NCBI GenBank assembly: GCA_017501055.1
Contig: JAFVXP010000013.1
Location: 1-12,692, forward strand
Origin: Clostridia bacterium
GTDB lineage: Bacteria; Bacillota; Clostridia; Oscillospirales; CAG-382
DNA: 12,692 nucleotides
Direction of reading: 5' to 3'
Shown: positions 1 to 7,033 of the stretch, piece by piece
Layout: every line of letters starts with the position of its first letter
Numbering within the stretch: the first letter of the stretch is position 1
The notes under the pieces: model-generated
The model's input: the letters and a program-made list of their open reading frames with translations, nothing else
Told to the model about the DNA's origin: nothing
Database searches by the model: none
Made by a program: the position numbers and the translations under genes

Positions 1-1
1 G

Positions 2-151
2 AGTGCAGTTACCGTCAACGCAAAGAAAGGTTTTGTTATAACCCATAAATGTGTTGTCTGCGGTGCAGAGCGTAATAATAAAATGCAGTCCGACGACGAT
101 ACCGCACTTCTTATAAAGCTTACAAACCCCTATAATCTGGAGGAATATTGA
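2..151 (+). CDS. 3' end of an RNHCP-domain (zinc-ribbon-like) protein, partial
   Basis: The window opens inside a reading frame whose last 49 codons are visible before TGA at 149-151. The translated tail contains K-G-F-V-I-T-H-K-C-V-V-C-G followed by E-R-N-N-K and an acidic S-D-D-D-T stretch. This matches the C-terminal half of the RNHCP family: a glycine-rich turn, I-x-H-[KR]-C-x-x-C-G, then N-K and acidic residues. The two cysteines (CVVC) would be half of a predicted metal-binding ribbon; the other pair would lie upstream of the window. The molecular function of the family is not established. The stop codon overlaps the next start by one base, so the two genes are probably translationally coupled. 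The family call rests on a short motif from memory; a generic zinc ribbon is the alternative. Confidence 0.6.
   Translation, partial: SAVTVNAKKGFVITHKCVVCGAERNNKMQSDDDTALLIKLTNPYNLEEY
139..143 (+). promoter_or_regulatory. Ribosome binding site deciding the ATG at 151
   Basis: GGAGG lies 7 bases before the ATG at 151. This fixes that codon rather than the overlapping in-frame TTG at 148, which would be only 4 bases away. The site is embedded in the end of the upstream coding sequence. Confidence 0.75.
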
Positions 152-1215
152 TGGCTTCGGAAAAACAAAACGGCAAAACGAGCAAAAAAAGCTCTCTTTT
201 GCATCTTTTAAAGCTTATTCTTGTTGTAATATCGGCGTTTCTTGCAGGTCTTTGTTTCAGACCTTCCGTTGGTATACTTGCGATGACACCTTTGTTTTTG
301 GTGTTTTGCGGGATAAGCGCTTTTATCGGTATTGACGCAAAAATTAAATATATTTGCTTTGGCGTAACGGTTTTTTGGCTTAATACCGTTGAGCAGGCCG
401 ACAAAACTCCCGTTTTAATATTCACCGCATTATGTCTACTTGCATGTATTGCCTTTGAATATGCCGTAAAGTATATCAGAAAGAACAAAAAAATAGGAAT
501 TTCGGTTTTCTCCGTAAGTGCCTTGGTATGTATTTTACTGTCGTTCATTTTTGTCGGCAACCCGATTTCTGCAATTACCGCAAAGAACGAGATTGAAGGA
601 TATGCAAAGTCGATCTATCCCGAAAGTGACGAATACTTCGGTTCTTTTGAGTTTTCCGATATATACTATAATTTCAAAACGAAAACGTATATTGAAGATG
701 CAAAAAGCAGTAAATTCCCAACGGAAGGAGCAACGCTTTCTTACAAAGACGGAGTTGTGCGTGACGGATTTAAAAGCATTGTTGAAGTAAAAGCCGCAGA
801 GCCGTTTGTCCTTGAATTTACAGAGGTTTTGCGTCATTCCTTCCCTTCCGACAGCTTTAGTGTTGATTTTGAACGTTTTGTATTTTTGCCAAATCAAAAT
901 CTTTTCTCTGCGGGCGATGACGGACTTTACGGAAACATTGATTTTGAGATAACCTTATACGGAATTCAAAGCGTTCCCGAGTTTTTTGACCGTGTTGACA
1001 GGTATTATGAAGCTATTTCCGAATCGGGAATAAACTATTCCTCTGTCGTCTTCAGAACCGGCACGAGCGCAAATAACGGAATTTGGTTCTCACGTTCGGT
1101 TACTCTTAACGGTAGTTTCCGCAAGGAATTTGCAGAATATAAATTCGAGCTTATACCAACGGGCACGTCAAAGCTTTTCAACAAATATTTCGCTTCATTC
1201 ACTTCCATGCAATAA
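151..1215 (+). CDS. Polytopic membrane protein of unknown function with a C-terminal soluble domain
   Basis: The predicted product is 354 residues. A lysine-rich cytoplasmic start (residues 1-14) is followed by about five hydrophobic segments at roughly 16-36, 42-60, 66-80, 86-106 and 115-135. A soluble domain of about 215 residues follows, rich in aromatic residues and alternating beta-type stretches (F-E-F, Y-Y-N-F, F-V-L-E-F). No catalytic motif or named family was recognised. With five helices and a positive N terminus inside, the large domain would face outside the membrane, but this depends on the third, weaker segment being real. The start is the ATG with GGAGG 7 bases upstream and a one-base overlap with the preceding stop. 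A terminator follows directly, so this closes the transcription unit. It is a real gene (long frame, good RBS, terminator) without an assignable function. Confidence 0.8.
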   Translation: MASEKQNGKTSKKSSLLHLLKLILVVISAFLAGLCFRPSVGILAMTPLFLVFCGISAFIGIDAKIKYICFGVTVFWLNTVEQADKTPVLIFTALCLLACIAFEYAVKYIRKNKKIGISVFSVSALVCILLSFIFVGNPISAITAKNEIEGYAKSIYPESDEYFGSFEFSDIYYNFKTKTYIEDAKSSKFPTEGATLSYKDGVVRDGFKSIVEVKAAEPFVLEFTEVLRHSFPSDSFSVDFERFVFLPNQNLFSAGDDGLYGNIDFEITLYGIQSVPEFFDRVDRYYEAISESGINYSSVVFRTGTSANNGIWFSRSVTLNGSFRKEFAEYKFELIPTGTSKLFNKYFASFTSMQ

Positions 1216-1231
1216 TTGATTATGTAAACCT

Positions 1232-1271
1232 AAACGATGATTCTTTACTTAAAAAGAATCATCGTTTTTTT
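1232..1271 (+). terminator. Rho-independent terminator after the membrane protein gene
   Basis: A 14-base perfect stem (1232-1245 with 1254-1267) closes an 8-base loop and runs into seven T residues at 1265-1271. The A run on the left arm means it could also work, less strongly, in the other direction, although no minus-strand gene ends here. Confidence 0.88.
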
Positions 1272-1356
1272 GTTGTATCGAATAAACACTCTCTAAATGG
1301 AAAAACTAACCTTGCAGGCATAAATTGCATACGCTGATAACAAGTTTAACAATAAT

Positions 1357-1362
1357 GAGGAG
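1357..1362 (+). promoter_or_regulatory. mazF: Ribosome binding site favouring a TTG start for mazF
   Basis: GAGGAG ends 9 bases before TTG 1372 and 15 bases before the in-frame ATG 1378. The spacing favours the TTG. No convincing sigma-A promoter is evident in the 85 bases between the upstream terminator and this site; the best pieces match only about half the consensus. Confidence 0.6.
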
Positions 1363-1371
1363 TGTTTAACA

Positions 1372-1758
1372 TTGAAGATGCAAAACGGCGAGGAAGGAAT
1401 ACGCAGAGGAGATATATATTATGCCGATCTCAGCCCCGTTGTAGGCTCGGAGCAGGGCGGTGTACGTCCCGTTTTAATAGTTCAGAACAACCTTGGCAAC
1501 AAATACAGTCCAACGGTTATTGCGGCTGCGATAACAAGCAAGACCGACAAAACAAAGCTCCCGACGCACATAGCCATCTCTGCCAAAGAGGGAGTTTCGG
1601 GCGACAGAAATTGCGGTTTGGCAAAGGATTCGGTCGTTCTGCTTGAACAGATACGTACTATCGACAAACGCCGTCTTAAGGAGCGTATGGGCACTCTTGA
1701 TGAACGCACGATGCAACAGGTCAACAGTGCAATAGGCATTAGCTTTGGTCTGACTTGA
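1372..1758 (+). CDS. mazF: MazF/PemK-family mRNA interferase toxin (EndoA-like), no adjacent antitoxin
   Basis: The 128-residue product carries the MazF signature: [20 protein letters not shown] near residues 11-30, then R-P-V-L-I, N-K-Y-S-P-T-V, and later L-L-E-Q-I-R-T-I-D. By analogy with Bacillus EndoA, R32 (in G-V-R-P) and T55 (in A-I-T-S) are the expected catalytic residues, and both are present. Such proteins are sequence-specific, ribosome-independent RNases normally held inactive by a MazE-type antitoxin encoded just upstream. Here the upstream gene is an unrelated membrane protein behind a terminator, with only about 155 bases between them, and the downstream gene is convergent. No antitoxin partner is therefore visible. 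The start is TTG 1372 on RBS spacing, with ATG 1378 as an alternative that shortens the protein by two residues. Family assignment is strong; activity is inferred. Confidence 0.93.
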   Translation: MKMQNGEEGIRRGDIYYADLSPVVGSEQGGVRPVLIVQNNLGNKYSPTVIAAAITSKTDKTKLPTHIAISAKEGVSGDRNCGLAKDSVVLLEQIRTIDKRRLKERMGTLDERTMQQVNSAIGISFGLT

Positions 1759-1768
1759 CCCCAATTTA

Positions 1769-1815
1769 AAAGGCTGTCTTGAAGCAAATTCAAAACAGCC
1801 TTTGTTTTATTTTTT
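1769..1815 (+). terminator. Terminator hairpin between convergent mazF and DUF4855 genes
   Basis: A 9-base stem (1769-1777 with 1795-1803) is extended by an inner 5-base stem (1779-1783 with 1789-1793). It is followed on the plus strand by TTTTATTTTTT (1805-1815), which overlaps the last codons of the convergent gene. For the minus strand the same hairpin lies directly after the stop codon but is followed only by TTTAAATT, so it is a weaker terminator in that direction. Confidence 0.85.
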
Positions 1816-3915
1816 AAGCGATTTGATTATTACAACCACGGCAACGGCAACGACCGCACCAACGAGAATAAGCACTATTATCATAAGCCACGGCGGAATT
1901 ACGACCGTGTCTTTTTGCGGATCTTCCTCTGTTTCTTCGATTGTATCCGAAACGACCTCTTCAATAGAAGTATCGTTATTTATAACGTTTATTGCAACCT
2001 CTATCTCTTCGGAATTATTAAAGCCGTCGCTGACGATTACGGTAAAGCTATCCTTGCCCGTAAAGTCTTTTTCGGGTTGGAAGATCAGGGTTTGCTTATC
2101 GGCAGACACGGTAATGTTTCCGTGCTGCGGTTTTTTCGGAAATTCGATAACGATGTCGTCCCAATGCGTATCGTTATCCTCGATAGAAATTTCCGCCAGA
2201 ACACGCTCCTCACCGTATATTAATTCAATATCGGGAACCGAAACAACGGGGGCGTTGTTTTTATAGGTGCCGTGAATGAATTGATAGGTAAGGTCGTAGA
2301 GCCTGCGTAGGTTAATACCCTTCGGGGTTGTTATTTCGGATTTTGATAATATTCCGAAAACGCCGTTATTATCGGTTTCCGTGAATATCTTAAACGAATT
2401 CATACAGCCCGATTTATACATAGCGAAAAGATGGTTTTCGTAATTTTTTGCGGCATCGGCGTAGGAATCGGAATCGAACGAGGATTGGTTCCAAAGTTCT
2501 ATCTCGACACCCAAATTATTGTTATAAGCCGACAAAGCATATTCGGAAAGCATTTCCCTACCGTATCCGTTTTCCGAATTCGCATAGCCCGATTTCATAG
2601 AAGCACCGCTAAAGCCTAATTCCTTCCGATTATCAAAGCCTGCATAGAGATAACCGAACGAGCAGATGGATTCTATTCTCTTTTGTTCTATGTACTTATT
2701 TACGTTTTTGACAAACTGGATCTCCTGCTCGGAATATGAAGAATCTATCTCCGAAACGCACCACGAAAAGCCAACGAGAGAAATATTTTTATACTCGTTA
2801 TTCAAGAACATCGAAATACATTCGTTGATATACCATTTTGCAACGTCAACTCTTTCGGAAAGAGTATTGCAATATTCGTCCAAGCCGTCGGAATCAATAT
2901 CGCCGAATGGTCGGTTTATCATCATAGGGTACGGCAACGCAAGAAACACCTTGAATTTTTCTTTAATTCCAAGCTTTGAATATACCTCACCGACGGTTTG
3001 ATCCAAAACAGAAAGGTCTCCGCCTTTTTTGAAGAGATAGTCAAGATAAAGCTCCCAATCGGACATAAGCGAACCCTGCTCGCCGTCGGAATAGAGAGAA
3101 CCTCCCGAGGGATATACGGTATTGTGAGGAGTTATTACCGCAGAATCGAACATCTTTCCCGAAACGGCGCCGTTTATGCCGATATATGCGACATACGGCA
3201 TAAGCATTTCTTTTGAAAATGACGATGTGCCGTATCCGTTATAAAGCGTTACGGTATCCGAAACGCCGGCAACCGATTTTATATAACCCAAGGGTTGCGT
3301 TTCGGCTGTGGGACGAATCTTCGATTCCTTGCCGTTCAACGTATTTCTGCCGATAATTTCGATCTCGTCACAATAGGAAAACGTTTCCACGGAATACTCT
3401 ATCTTTACAAAACGTGCACCGTAGCTTTTACCGAGCTTTATATTAAATTCGGCGTGCTTTGCATCGTTGATGCTGGTTTTATAGTTGGTTTCGTAATCGG
3501 AAACATGAGCATATCTCACGCCGTCTTCCGAAAGGAAAACGTTGATATATCTCGGTGCTGTGATCTTTTTACTTTTATCGTTCAAGAACGATGCCTTTAC
3601 GGCAGAAACGGCAACCTTATCGCCGAAATCGAAAACGACTATACGGCTTCTGCCACGATACGCACGGTACCATGCAGAATCGTCGGCAGATTCTGTTGCA
3701 ATATTTCCGTCGGAAAGCTGACCGTTATCTATTTCAAGCTTTTCGCCGTTTTCTTCATAGCTTGAATATGACTGGGTTATCGGTTCGCCCGTAGTTATTG
3801 TATATTTAACACCTTTAGCGATATTCATCTCACTCTCTTCCGCAAAAACCGACAAAATCGGCGCAAGCATGCATATTACAAGAAGCAGAGAAAGCATTAT
3901 TGATAATTTCTTCAT
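1807..3915 (-). CDS. Secreted, membrane-anchored DUF4855 surface protein with discoidin-like and Ig/cadherin-like domains
   Basis: The product is 702 residues. Residues 1-26 form a signal peptide (M-K-K, long hydrophobic core, cleavage near V-F-A). Residues about 35-200 resemble an F5/8 type C (discoidin-like) beta domain: L-S-D-G, V-F-D-F-G, a V-F-L-S-E-D-G strand and F-V-K-I-E-Y. Residues about 205-545 match my memory of DUF4855, with G-Y-I-K-S-V-A-G-V-S-D, N-G-Y-G, M-P-Y-V-A-Y, D-W-E-L-Y-L-D-Y-L-F, a TIM-barrel-like series and V-E-I-E-L-W. Residues about 570-655 form an Ig/cadherin-like module (N-N-A-P-V, D-F-T-G-K-D-S-F-T-V). An acidic linker, a strongly hydrophobic helix and K-S-L-K-K then anchor it. 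It probably acts outside the cell on glycan or envelope material, but no enzyme activity is established. The start is the M-K-K codon, with GAGGT 6 bases upstream, rather than an ATG 33 bases earlier that lacks an RBS. Confidence 0.72.
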   Translation of the reverse strand: MKKLSIMLSLLLVICMLAPILSVFAEESEMNIAKGVKYTITTGEPITQSYSSYEENGEKLEIDNGQLSDGNIATESADDSAWYRAYRGRSRIVVFDFGDKVAVSAVKASFLNDKSKKITAPRYINVFLSEDGVRYAHVSDYETNYKTSINDAKHAEFNIKLGKSYGARFVKIEYSVETFSYCDEIEIIGRNTLNGKESKIRPTAETQPLGYIKSVAGVSDTVTLYNGYGTSSFSKEMLMPYVAYIGINGAVSGKMFDSAVITPHNTVYPSGGSLYSDGEQGSLMSDWELYLDYLFKKGGDLSVLDQTVGEVYSKLGIKEKFKVFLALPYPMMINRPFGDIDSDGLDEYCNTLSERVDVAKWYINECISMFLNNEYKNISLVGFSWCVSEIDSSYSEQEIQFVKNVNKYIEQKRIESICSFGYLYAGFDNRKELGFSGASMKSGYANSENGYGREMLSEYALSAYNNNLGVEIELWNQSSFDSDSYADAAKNYENHLFAMYKSGCMNSFKIFTETDNNGVFGILSKSEITTPKGINLRRLYDLTYQFIHGTYKNNAPVVSVPDIELIYGEERVLAEISIEDNDTHWDDIVIEFPKKPQHGNITVSADKQTLIFQPEKDFTGKDSFTVIVSDGFNNSEEIEVAINVINNDTSIEEVVSDTIEETEEDPQKDTVVIPPWLMIIVLILVGAVVAVAVVVIIKSLKK

Positions 3916-3921
3916 CGTTAT

Positions 3922-3926
3922 ACCTC
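3922..3926 (-). promoter_or_regulatory. Ribosome binding site for the DUF4855 gene
   Basis: Read on the minus strand this is GAGGT, 6 bases before the ATG at 3915-3913. It decides that start against the upstream in-frame ATG at 3948. Confidence 0.65.
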
Positions 3927-3952
3927 GAATATAGAAACATACGCACATATAT

Positions 3953-3967
3953 ATTATATACTATAAT
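3953..3967. promoter_or_regulatory. Back-to-back -10 elements in the divergent intergenic region
   Basis: A perfect TATAAT occurs on the minus strand at 3958-3953 and another on the plus strand at 3962-3967, within an AT-rich stretch between the divergent DUF4855 and cysteine-rich genes. Neither has a good -35 hexamer at 16-18 bases, so these are candidates only. In AT-rich DNA such matches can be chance. If both are real, polymerase binding on the two strands would compete. Confidence 0.35.
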
Positions 3968-3996
3968 AAACTACATAAAAAATCAAGCGGAATCTT

Positions 3997-4003
3997 TTAG
4001 GAG
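3997..4003 (+). promoter_or_regulatory. Ribosome binding site supporting a TTG start
   Basis: TTAGGAG ends 10 bases before TTG 4014, and no in-frame ATG lies near. The other nearby TTG, at 4004, is out of frame. Confidence 0.55.
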
Positions 4004-4013
4004 TTGATCAATT

Positions 4014-4763
4014 TTGAACGCTTTTCAATACACGCAATTTATCCTCCCTAATTCTTATGCCGCCGTATCGGCAATGATGCAAAACGAAAGGATATATGCA
4101 ACCGACGGAATTGAATGTAAAATACATACCTTTGTAAGCGACGGAACGGCGGTTGACACCCTTTGCACTCTACGTCCATATCGCAGACTTCGAACTTACA
4201 GCACTACCGAAATGATGACCGCTTTGGGCTGTTGTAACCAAAACAGAGTTTATTTTATTGACGAAAATTTCCTTGAAAGAGGGTTTGTCGAGCTTGATTC
4301 CTCTTGCGGTACGGAGCAAAATTGCGGTTGCGGCTGCGGTTGCAACTGTGCAATAAACGGTGACGTTTATTCCTGCGGCGAGGACGGTCTTATTGATGCT
4401 TCTTTAACCTGCATCGATAACCAAGCGTATATAGTTGGTGTATTTCCAAAAACCGCCTGCCTTTTCGATATGAACGGAAAACGTGTTACTCGGATATGCC
4501 AAGCGGATTGCGGAGAGATACTAACCGATTTTATCAATCCAAGGCAAGACCTTTTTGCTTTCAGCTCTTTAAAAGGAAATATACGCACGGTTACGGTTTC
4601 CGAAAACGGTATTTCTCAAAGCGCAATACTCGGCAAGGGGCATACCTTAAGAATGCTCATATATTCCGAAAATAATGAGATTCACGGGCTTTTCGGGAAC
4701 AATTATATCTACAACAGAATGATTCCGATATACCGAAACGGGATTCTTGTTCTTCCTCAATGA
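4014..4763 (+). CDS. Cysteine-rich protein of unknown function with a C-G-C-G-C-G-C-N-C tract
   Basis: The predicted 249-residue product has no signal peptide or membrane segment, so it is probably cytoplasmic. It contains 15 cysteines, five of them spaced every second residue at 104, 106, 108, 110 and 112 (C-G-C-G-C-G-C-N-C), with others at 73-74, 98, 121, 133, 149, 162 and 166. The rest is a run of short beta-type segments with turn motifs (D-G-I-E, N-G-D-V, D-M-N-G-K, S-E-N-G-I, Y-R-N-G-I). This is reminiscent of repeated blades of a beta-propeller, but no repeat is clean enough to call. No named family was recognised. The start is TTG 4014 with TTAGGAG upstream. The gene lies upstream of the lipoprotein-alr pair with a 68-base gap, so co-transcription is possible. 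Metal binding by the cysteine tract is a guess from spacing alone. Confidence 0.7.
   Translation: MNAFQYTQFILPNSYAAVSAMMQNERIYATDGIECKIHTFVSDGTAVDTLCTLRPYRRLRTYSTTEMMTALGCCNQNRVYFIDENFLERGFVELDSSCGTEQNCGCGCGCNCAINGDVYSCGEDGLIDASLTCIDNQAYIVGVFPKTACLFDMNGKRVTRICQADCGEILTDFINPRQDLFAFSSLKGNIRTVTVSENGISQSAILGKGHTLRMLIYSENNEIHGLFGNNYIYNRMIPIYRNGILVLPQ
4323..4349 (+). repeat. Short in-frame TGCGGY hexanucleotide repeat
   Basis: Three near-identical hexamers (TGCGGT, TGCGGC, TGCGGT) followed by the related TGCAAC and TGT encode the alternating Cys-Gly tract of the cysteine-rich protein. The unit is a multiple of three, so slippage would change the number of Cys-Gly pairs without a frameshift. Confidence 0.6.
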
Positions 4764-4779
4764 ACATAATTTTTATTTC

Positions 4780-4807
4780 TTGATCATATTCATTTATCGG
4801 AGATAAA
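4780..4807 (+). promoter_or_regulatory. Candidate weak promoter for the lipoprotein-alr pair
   Basis: TTGATC (4780-4785) and GATAAA (4802-4807) are separated by 16 bases. Each matches four of six consensus positions. The predicted transcript start, about 4814, would leave a very short leader that still includes the RBS AAAGG at 4818-4822. Chance is a real possibility. Confidence 0.3.
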
Positions 4808-4831
4808 AATATTTTCGAAAGGAAAAAATCA

Positions 4832-5338
4832 ATGAAAAGAATCTTGATATTAATTTTAACCTGCTTATCTTTACTGTTGCTTTCCTGTTCGGCAAAGGAA
4901 AACAGCCCGAAATTTTCTTTGCCGTTAAAGATCGGCGCAAAGCTTTCGGGGACAGACGTTGTTTTTACTGCGGATATATCCGAAAATGGCTGTGACGTTA
5001 TCTTTGAATCCCCCGAAGAGCTTAAAAACGTCATTCTTAAATTCCGTGAGGACGGAAACACGGCAAAGGTCGGTGATTTTGAAAGAAAAATCAAAAAGAA
5101 CACCTTCCCTGCGCAGGAATCATTTATAGATGCAATACGCAAAATCGCATCGAGCGAAGAATTTATTGCTTCCGAGGAAGGAACAAAGTATACTATTGAC
5201 GAAACGGTAATAATGGTGTATTATGATAAAGATAATGATGCGATAAAGCGCATCGAAACGGAGGAAAACGGACGGCGTTTTTGCTTTGACGTTGTCGGGC
5301 TTAAATTTTATGAAGCACAGAGTGAAAGCGAAGGTTGA
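4832..5338 (+). CDS. Small lipoprotein of unknown function upstream of alr
   Basis: The 168-residue product starts M-K-R, then a hydrophobic segment ending in L-L-L-L-S-C. The lipobox cysteine is C19, so it should be exported, lipidated and held on the outer face of the membrane. The mature part alternates beta-type and charged helical stretches (F-S-L-P-L-K-I-G-A, T-A-D-I-S-E-N, F-I-D-A-I-R-K-I, M-V-Y-Y-D-K-D-N-D, I-E-T-E-E-N-G-R-R). This loosely recalls the LolA/LppX-like fold, but no signature was recognised. The start is the ATG with AAAGG 9 bases upstream. The last 29 bases overlap the start of alr in another frame, so the two genes are almost certainly co-transcribed and translationally coupled. 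Function is unknown; a link to the envelope is inferred only from lipidation and the alr neighbour. Confidence 0.8.
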   Translation: MKRILILILTCLSLLLLSCSAKENSPKFSLPLKIGAKLSGTDVVFTADISENGCDVIFESPEELKNVILKFREDGNTAKVGDFERKIKKNTFPAQESFIDAIRKIASSEEFIASEEGTKYTIDETVIMVYYDKDNDAIKRIETEENGRRFCFDVVGLKFYEAQSESEG

Positions 5339-6410
5339 TCTTAACCGTATCGCTGAAAACTACAATTACATAAAATCGCTTGTCGGAACAAGCAGAGTTA
5401 TGGCTGTTGTTAAGGCTGATGCATACGGTCACGGTGCAAACGAGGTTTCGAAACGTCTTTCTCTTTTAGGCTGTAACGATTTTGCCGTTGCCTGCCTTAG
5501 CGAGGCTTTGGAATTGCGTGAAAACGGAATTGACGGCAATATCCTCATTCTCGGCCCGACGGATGCATTGCTTATCGACGAGATCGTTGACAATAATTTC
5601 ATTCAAACGGCAGACAGCTTTGAATATGCACACGATATTTCAAAGACAAGAGAGGTTCGTGTCCACATAAAGGTTGATACGGGTATGTCGAGGCTTGGTA
5701 TATATTGCCATTCGGAAAACGACGTTCAATCCGCCGCAGACGAGATTGAAAAAATCGCATCGCTGGGCAATATAAAAATCGAAGGTATATTTACCCATTT
5801 CGCAGACAGTGACGGTATTACAAAAGAGTTTACCGAAGTGCAGTTTTCTGTCTTCTCTGCCCTTCTGAAAGAGCTGGAAAGCAGAAACATTGACGTTGGA
5901 ACAAAGCATTGCTGTAACAGTGCGGCAACGCTCAGATATCCCGAAATGCATCTTGATATGGTGCGTGCGGGAATTATCCTCTACGGTCTTTTCCCTTCCA
6001 ACGAAGTTAAAGACGAAAATATTCTTCCCGCTATGACACTTTCGGCAAGAGTTTGCGCCGTTCACAAGCTCAAGAAAGGCGACAGCGTCAGTTACGGTTG
6101 CACCTACCGTGCCGAAAACGATACGAAGGTTGCGGTCATCTCTATCGGATATGCCGACGGATTTTCGAGAGTTTATTCCGGAAAAGAGCTTATAAGAATT
6201 AACGGCAAAAGATTTTCAACCGTCGGAAGAATTTGTATGGATATGTGTATGGTCGATATCGGCAACGATTTTGATTGCAACGTCGGTGACAAGGCATTCA
6301 TTTTCGAATCGAGCGACGACATTAACGAGCTTGCCGAGGCTATGGGTACTATCAATTACGAAATACTCTGCTCGTTAAAGCACAGAGTTAAGCTTGAATA
6401 CGTAAACTGA
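5310..6410 (+). CDS. alr: Alanine racemase
   Basis: This is a PLP enzyme interconverting L- and D-alanine in the cytoplasm, supplying D-Ala for the peptidoglycan stem peptide. The 366-residue product has the usual length and two-domain layout. The N-terminal barrel has the PLP lysine K35 in V-V-K-A-D-A-Y-G-H-G, followed by H-I-K-V-D-T-G-M-S-R-L-G (118-130), the F-T-H-F-A-D-S-D motif (161-168) and V-R-A-G-I-I-L-Y-G (218-226). The C-terminal domain carries the second catalytic base Y262 in V-S-Y-G-C-T-Y, then I-G-Y-A-D-G-F-S-R and V-G-R-I-C-M-D. All key residues are present, so it should be active. The start at 5310 lies inside the lipoprotein gene and gives the usual N terminus just before K-V-D-L-N-R-I. 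It has no strong RBS, in keeping with translation coupled to the upstream gene. GTG 5322 is an alternative. A strong terminator follows. Confidence 0.97.
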   Translation: MKHRVKAKVDLNRIAENYNYIKSLVGTSRVMAVVKADAYGHGANEVSKRLSLLGCNDFAVACLSEALELRENGIDGNILILGPTDALLIDEIVDNNFIQTADSFEYAHDISKTREVRVHIKVDTGMSRLGIYCHSENDVQSAADEIEKIASLGNIKIEGIFTHFADSDGITKEFTEVQFSVFSALLKELESRNIDVGTKHCCNSAATLRYPEMHLDMVRAGIILYGLFPSNEVKDENILPAMTLSARVCAVHKLKKGDSVSYGCTYRAENDTKVAVISIGYADGFSRVYSGKELIRINGKRFSTVGRICMDMCMVDIGNDFDCNVGDKAFIFESSDDINELAEAMGTINYEILCSLKHRVKLEYVN

Positions 6411-6421
6411 AAAATGATATA

Positions 6422-6455
6422 AAAAATCTCCTGTTTGTTAACAGGAGATTTTTAT
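6422..6455. terminator. Bidirectional terminator between alr and the dockerin gene
   Basis: A 14-base perfect stem (6422-6435 with 6440-6453) surrounds the loop TGTT, with an A run at the left base and a T run at the right. It lies 11 bases after the alr stop and 26 bases past the stop of the convergent minus-strand gene, so it can serve both directions. Confidence 0.92.
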
Positions 6456-6479
6456 TTGCTCTTTTAACTTTTGTTGGTA

Positions 6480-7025
6480 TTATACCCAACCGGGGGTCCA
6501 ACCGGATTCGTCCTGAGTAGGATCGTACGGATCGCAGTTGTATTCCATGTTCATGTCATAGGTGCCCATAACTGCACGCTTAACCCTGATATAGTGCATG
6601 GTGGTAGCATCTTCGCCGTTTTCAACATCAACGCCTGCTGCTTCGAGAGCAATGTTTGTGGTGGTATAGGTAGCTGCACATACACGTCTGATGGTGATAT
6701 AGTCGGTAGCAGAAAGAGTTGCATCGCCGTTTACGTCACCCAAAACAACCGCCGTGTGGGAAATACCGTTAAGCTTTACAGTATAGCCGGTACCGATAGG
6801 ATCGCTGTTTGCAACGGAAATACCGTTTGCGTTGGTGACCTGAACGGAAACGTTATAGTATGCGTTCTTAAGAACGGATACGGTTGCACCTACGGGGATA
6901 CCGTAAATCTTTCCGTTTCTTGTTTCAGGCTTGAAGGTTACGCTTGCTGCAGAAGCAGAGAACGCAAACGCACTGACCAAGAAAAGAGTTGCGAGCAAGA
7001 ATGCAATGATTTTCTTTGTGTTCAT
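6480..7025 (-). CDS. Small secreted protein with a dockerin-type domain
   Basis: The product is 181 residues. Residues 1-27 form a signal peptide (M-N-T-K-K, hydrophobic core, A-S-A-A-S). Residues about 28-92 form a small beta-type domain (T-F-K-P, G-I-P-V-G-A-T-V-S-V-L-K, T-N-A-N-G, I-G-T-G-Y-T-V) of the sort that often precedes dockerins in clostridial surface proteins. Residues 96-114 read G-D-V-N-G-D-A-T-L-S-A-T-D-Y-I-T-I-R-R, a clear first dockerin calcium-loop and helix. Residues 130-154 (V-D-V-E-N-G-E-D to V-K-R-A-V-M-G) look like a degenerate second half. A short acidic, tryptophan-containing tail follows. No enzyme module is present, so it is a dockerin with little else, possibly a structural partner of a surface cohesin. 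AGGGAGG lies 8 bases upstream. It is last in a three-gene minus-strand run, 29 bases after the previous stop. Confidence 0.82.
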   Translation of the reverse strand: MNTKKIIAFLLATLFLVSAFAFSASAASVTFKPETRNGKIYGIPVGATVSVLKNAYYNVSVQVTNANGISVANSDPIGTGYTVKLNGISHTAVVLGDVNGDATLSATDYITIRRVCAATYTTTNIALEAAGVDVENGEDATTMHYIRVKRAVMGTYDMNMEYNCDPYDPTQDESGWTPGWV

Positions 7026-7033
7026 AATAGTGT

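Noticed and set aside
1312..1341. Promoter for mazF (TTGCAG with GATAAC, 18-base spacing)
   Set aside because: Each box matches only three or four of six positions and spacing is not ideal; it is not strong enough to annotate.
1802..2266. Plus-strand open frame opposite the DUF4855 gene
   Set aside because: It is antisense to the strongly supported surface-protein gene, is low in complexity (Ser/Thr/Ile-rich) and has no RBS; it is a codon-bias shadow.
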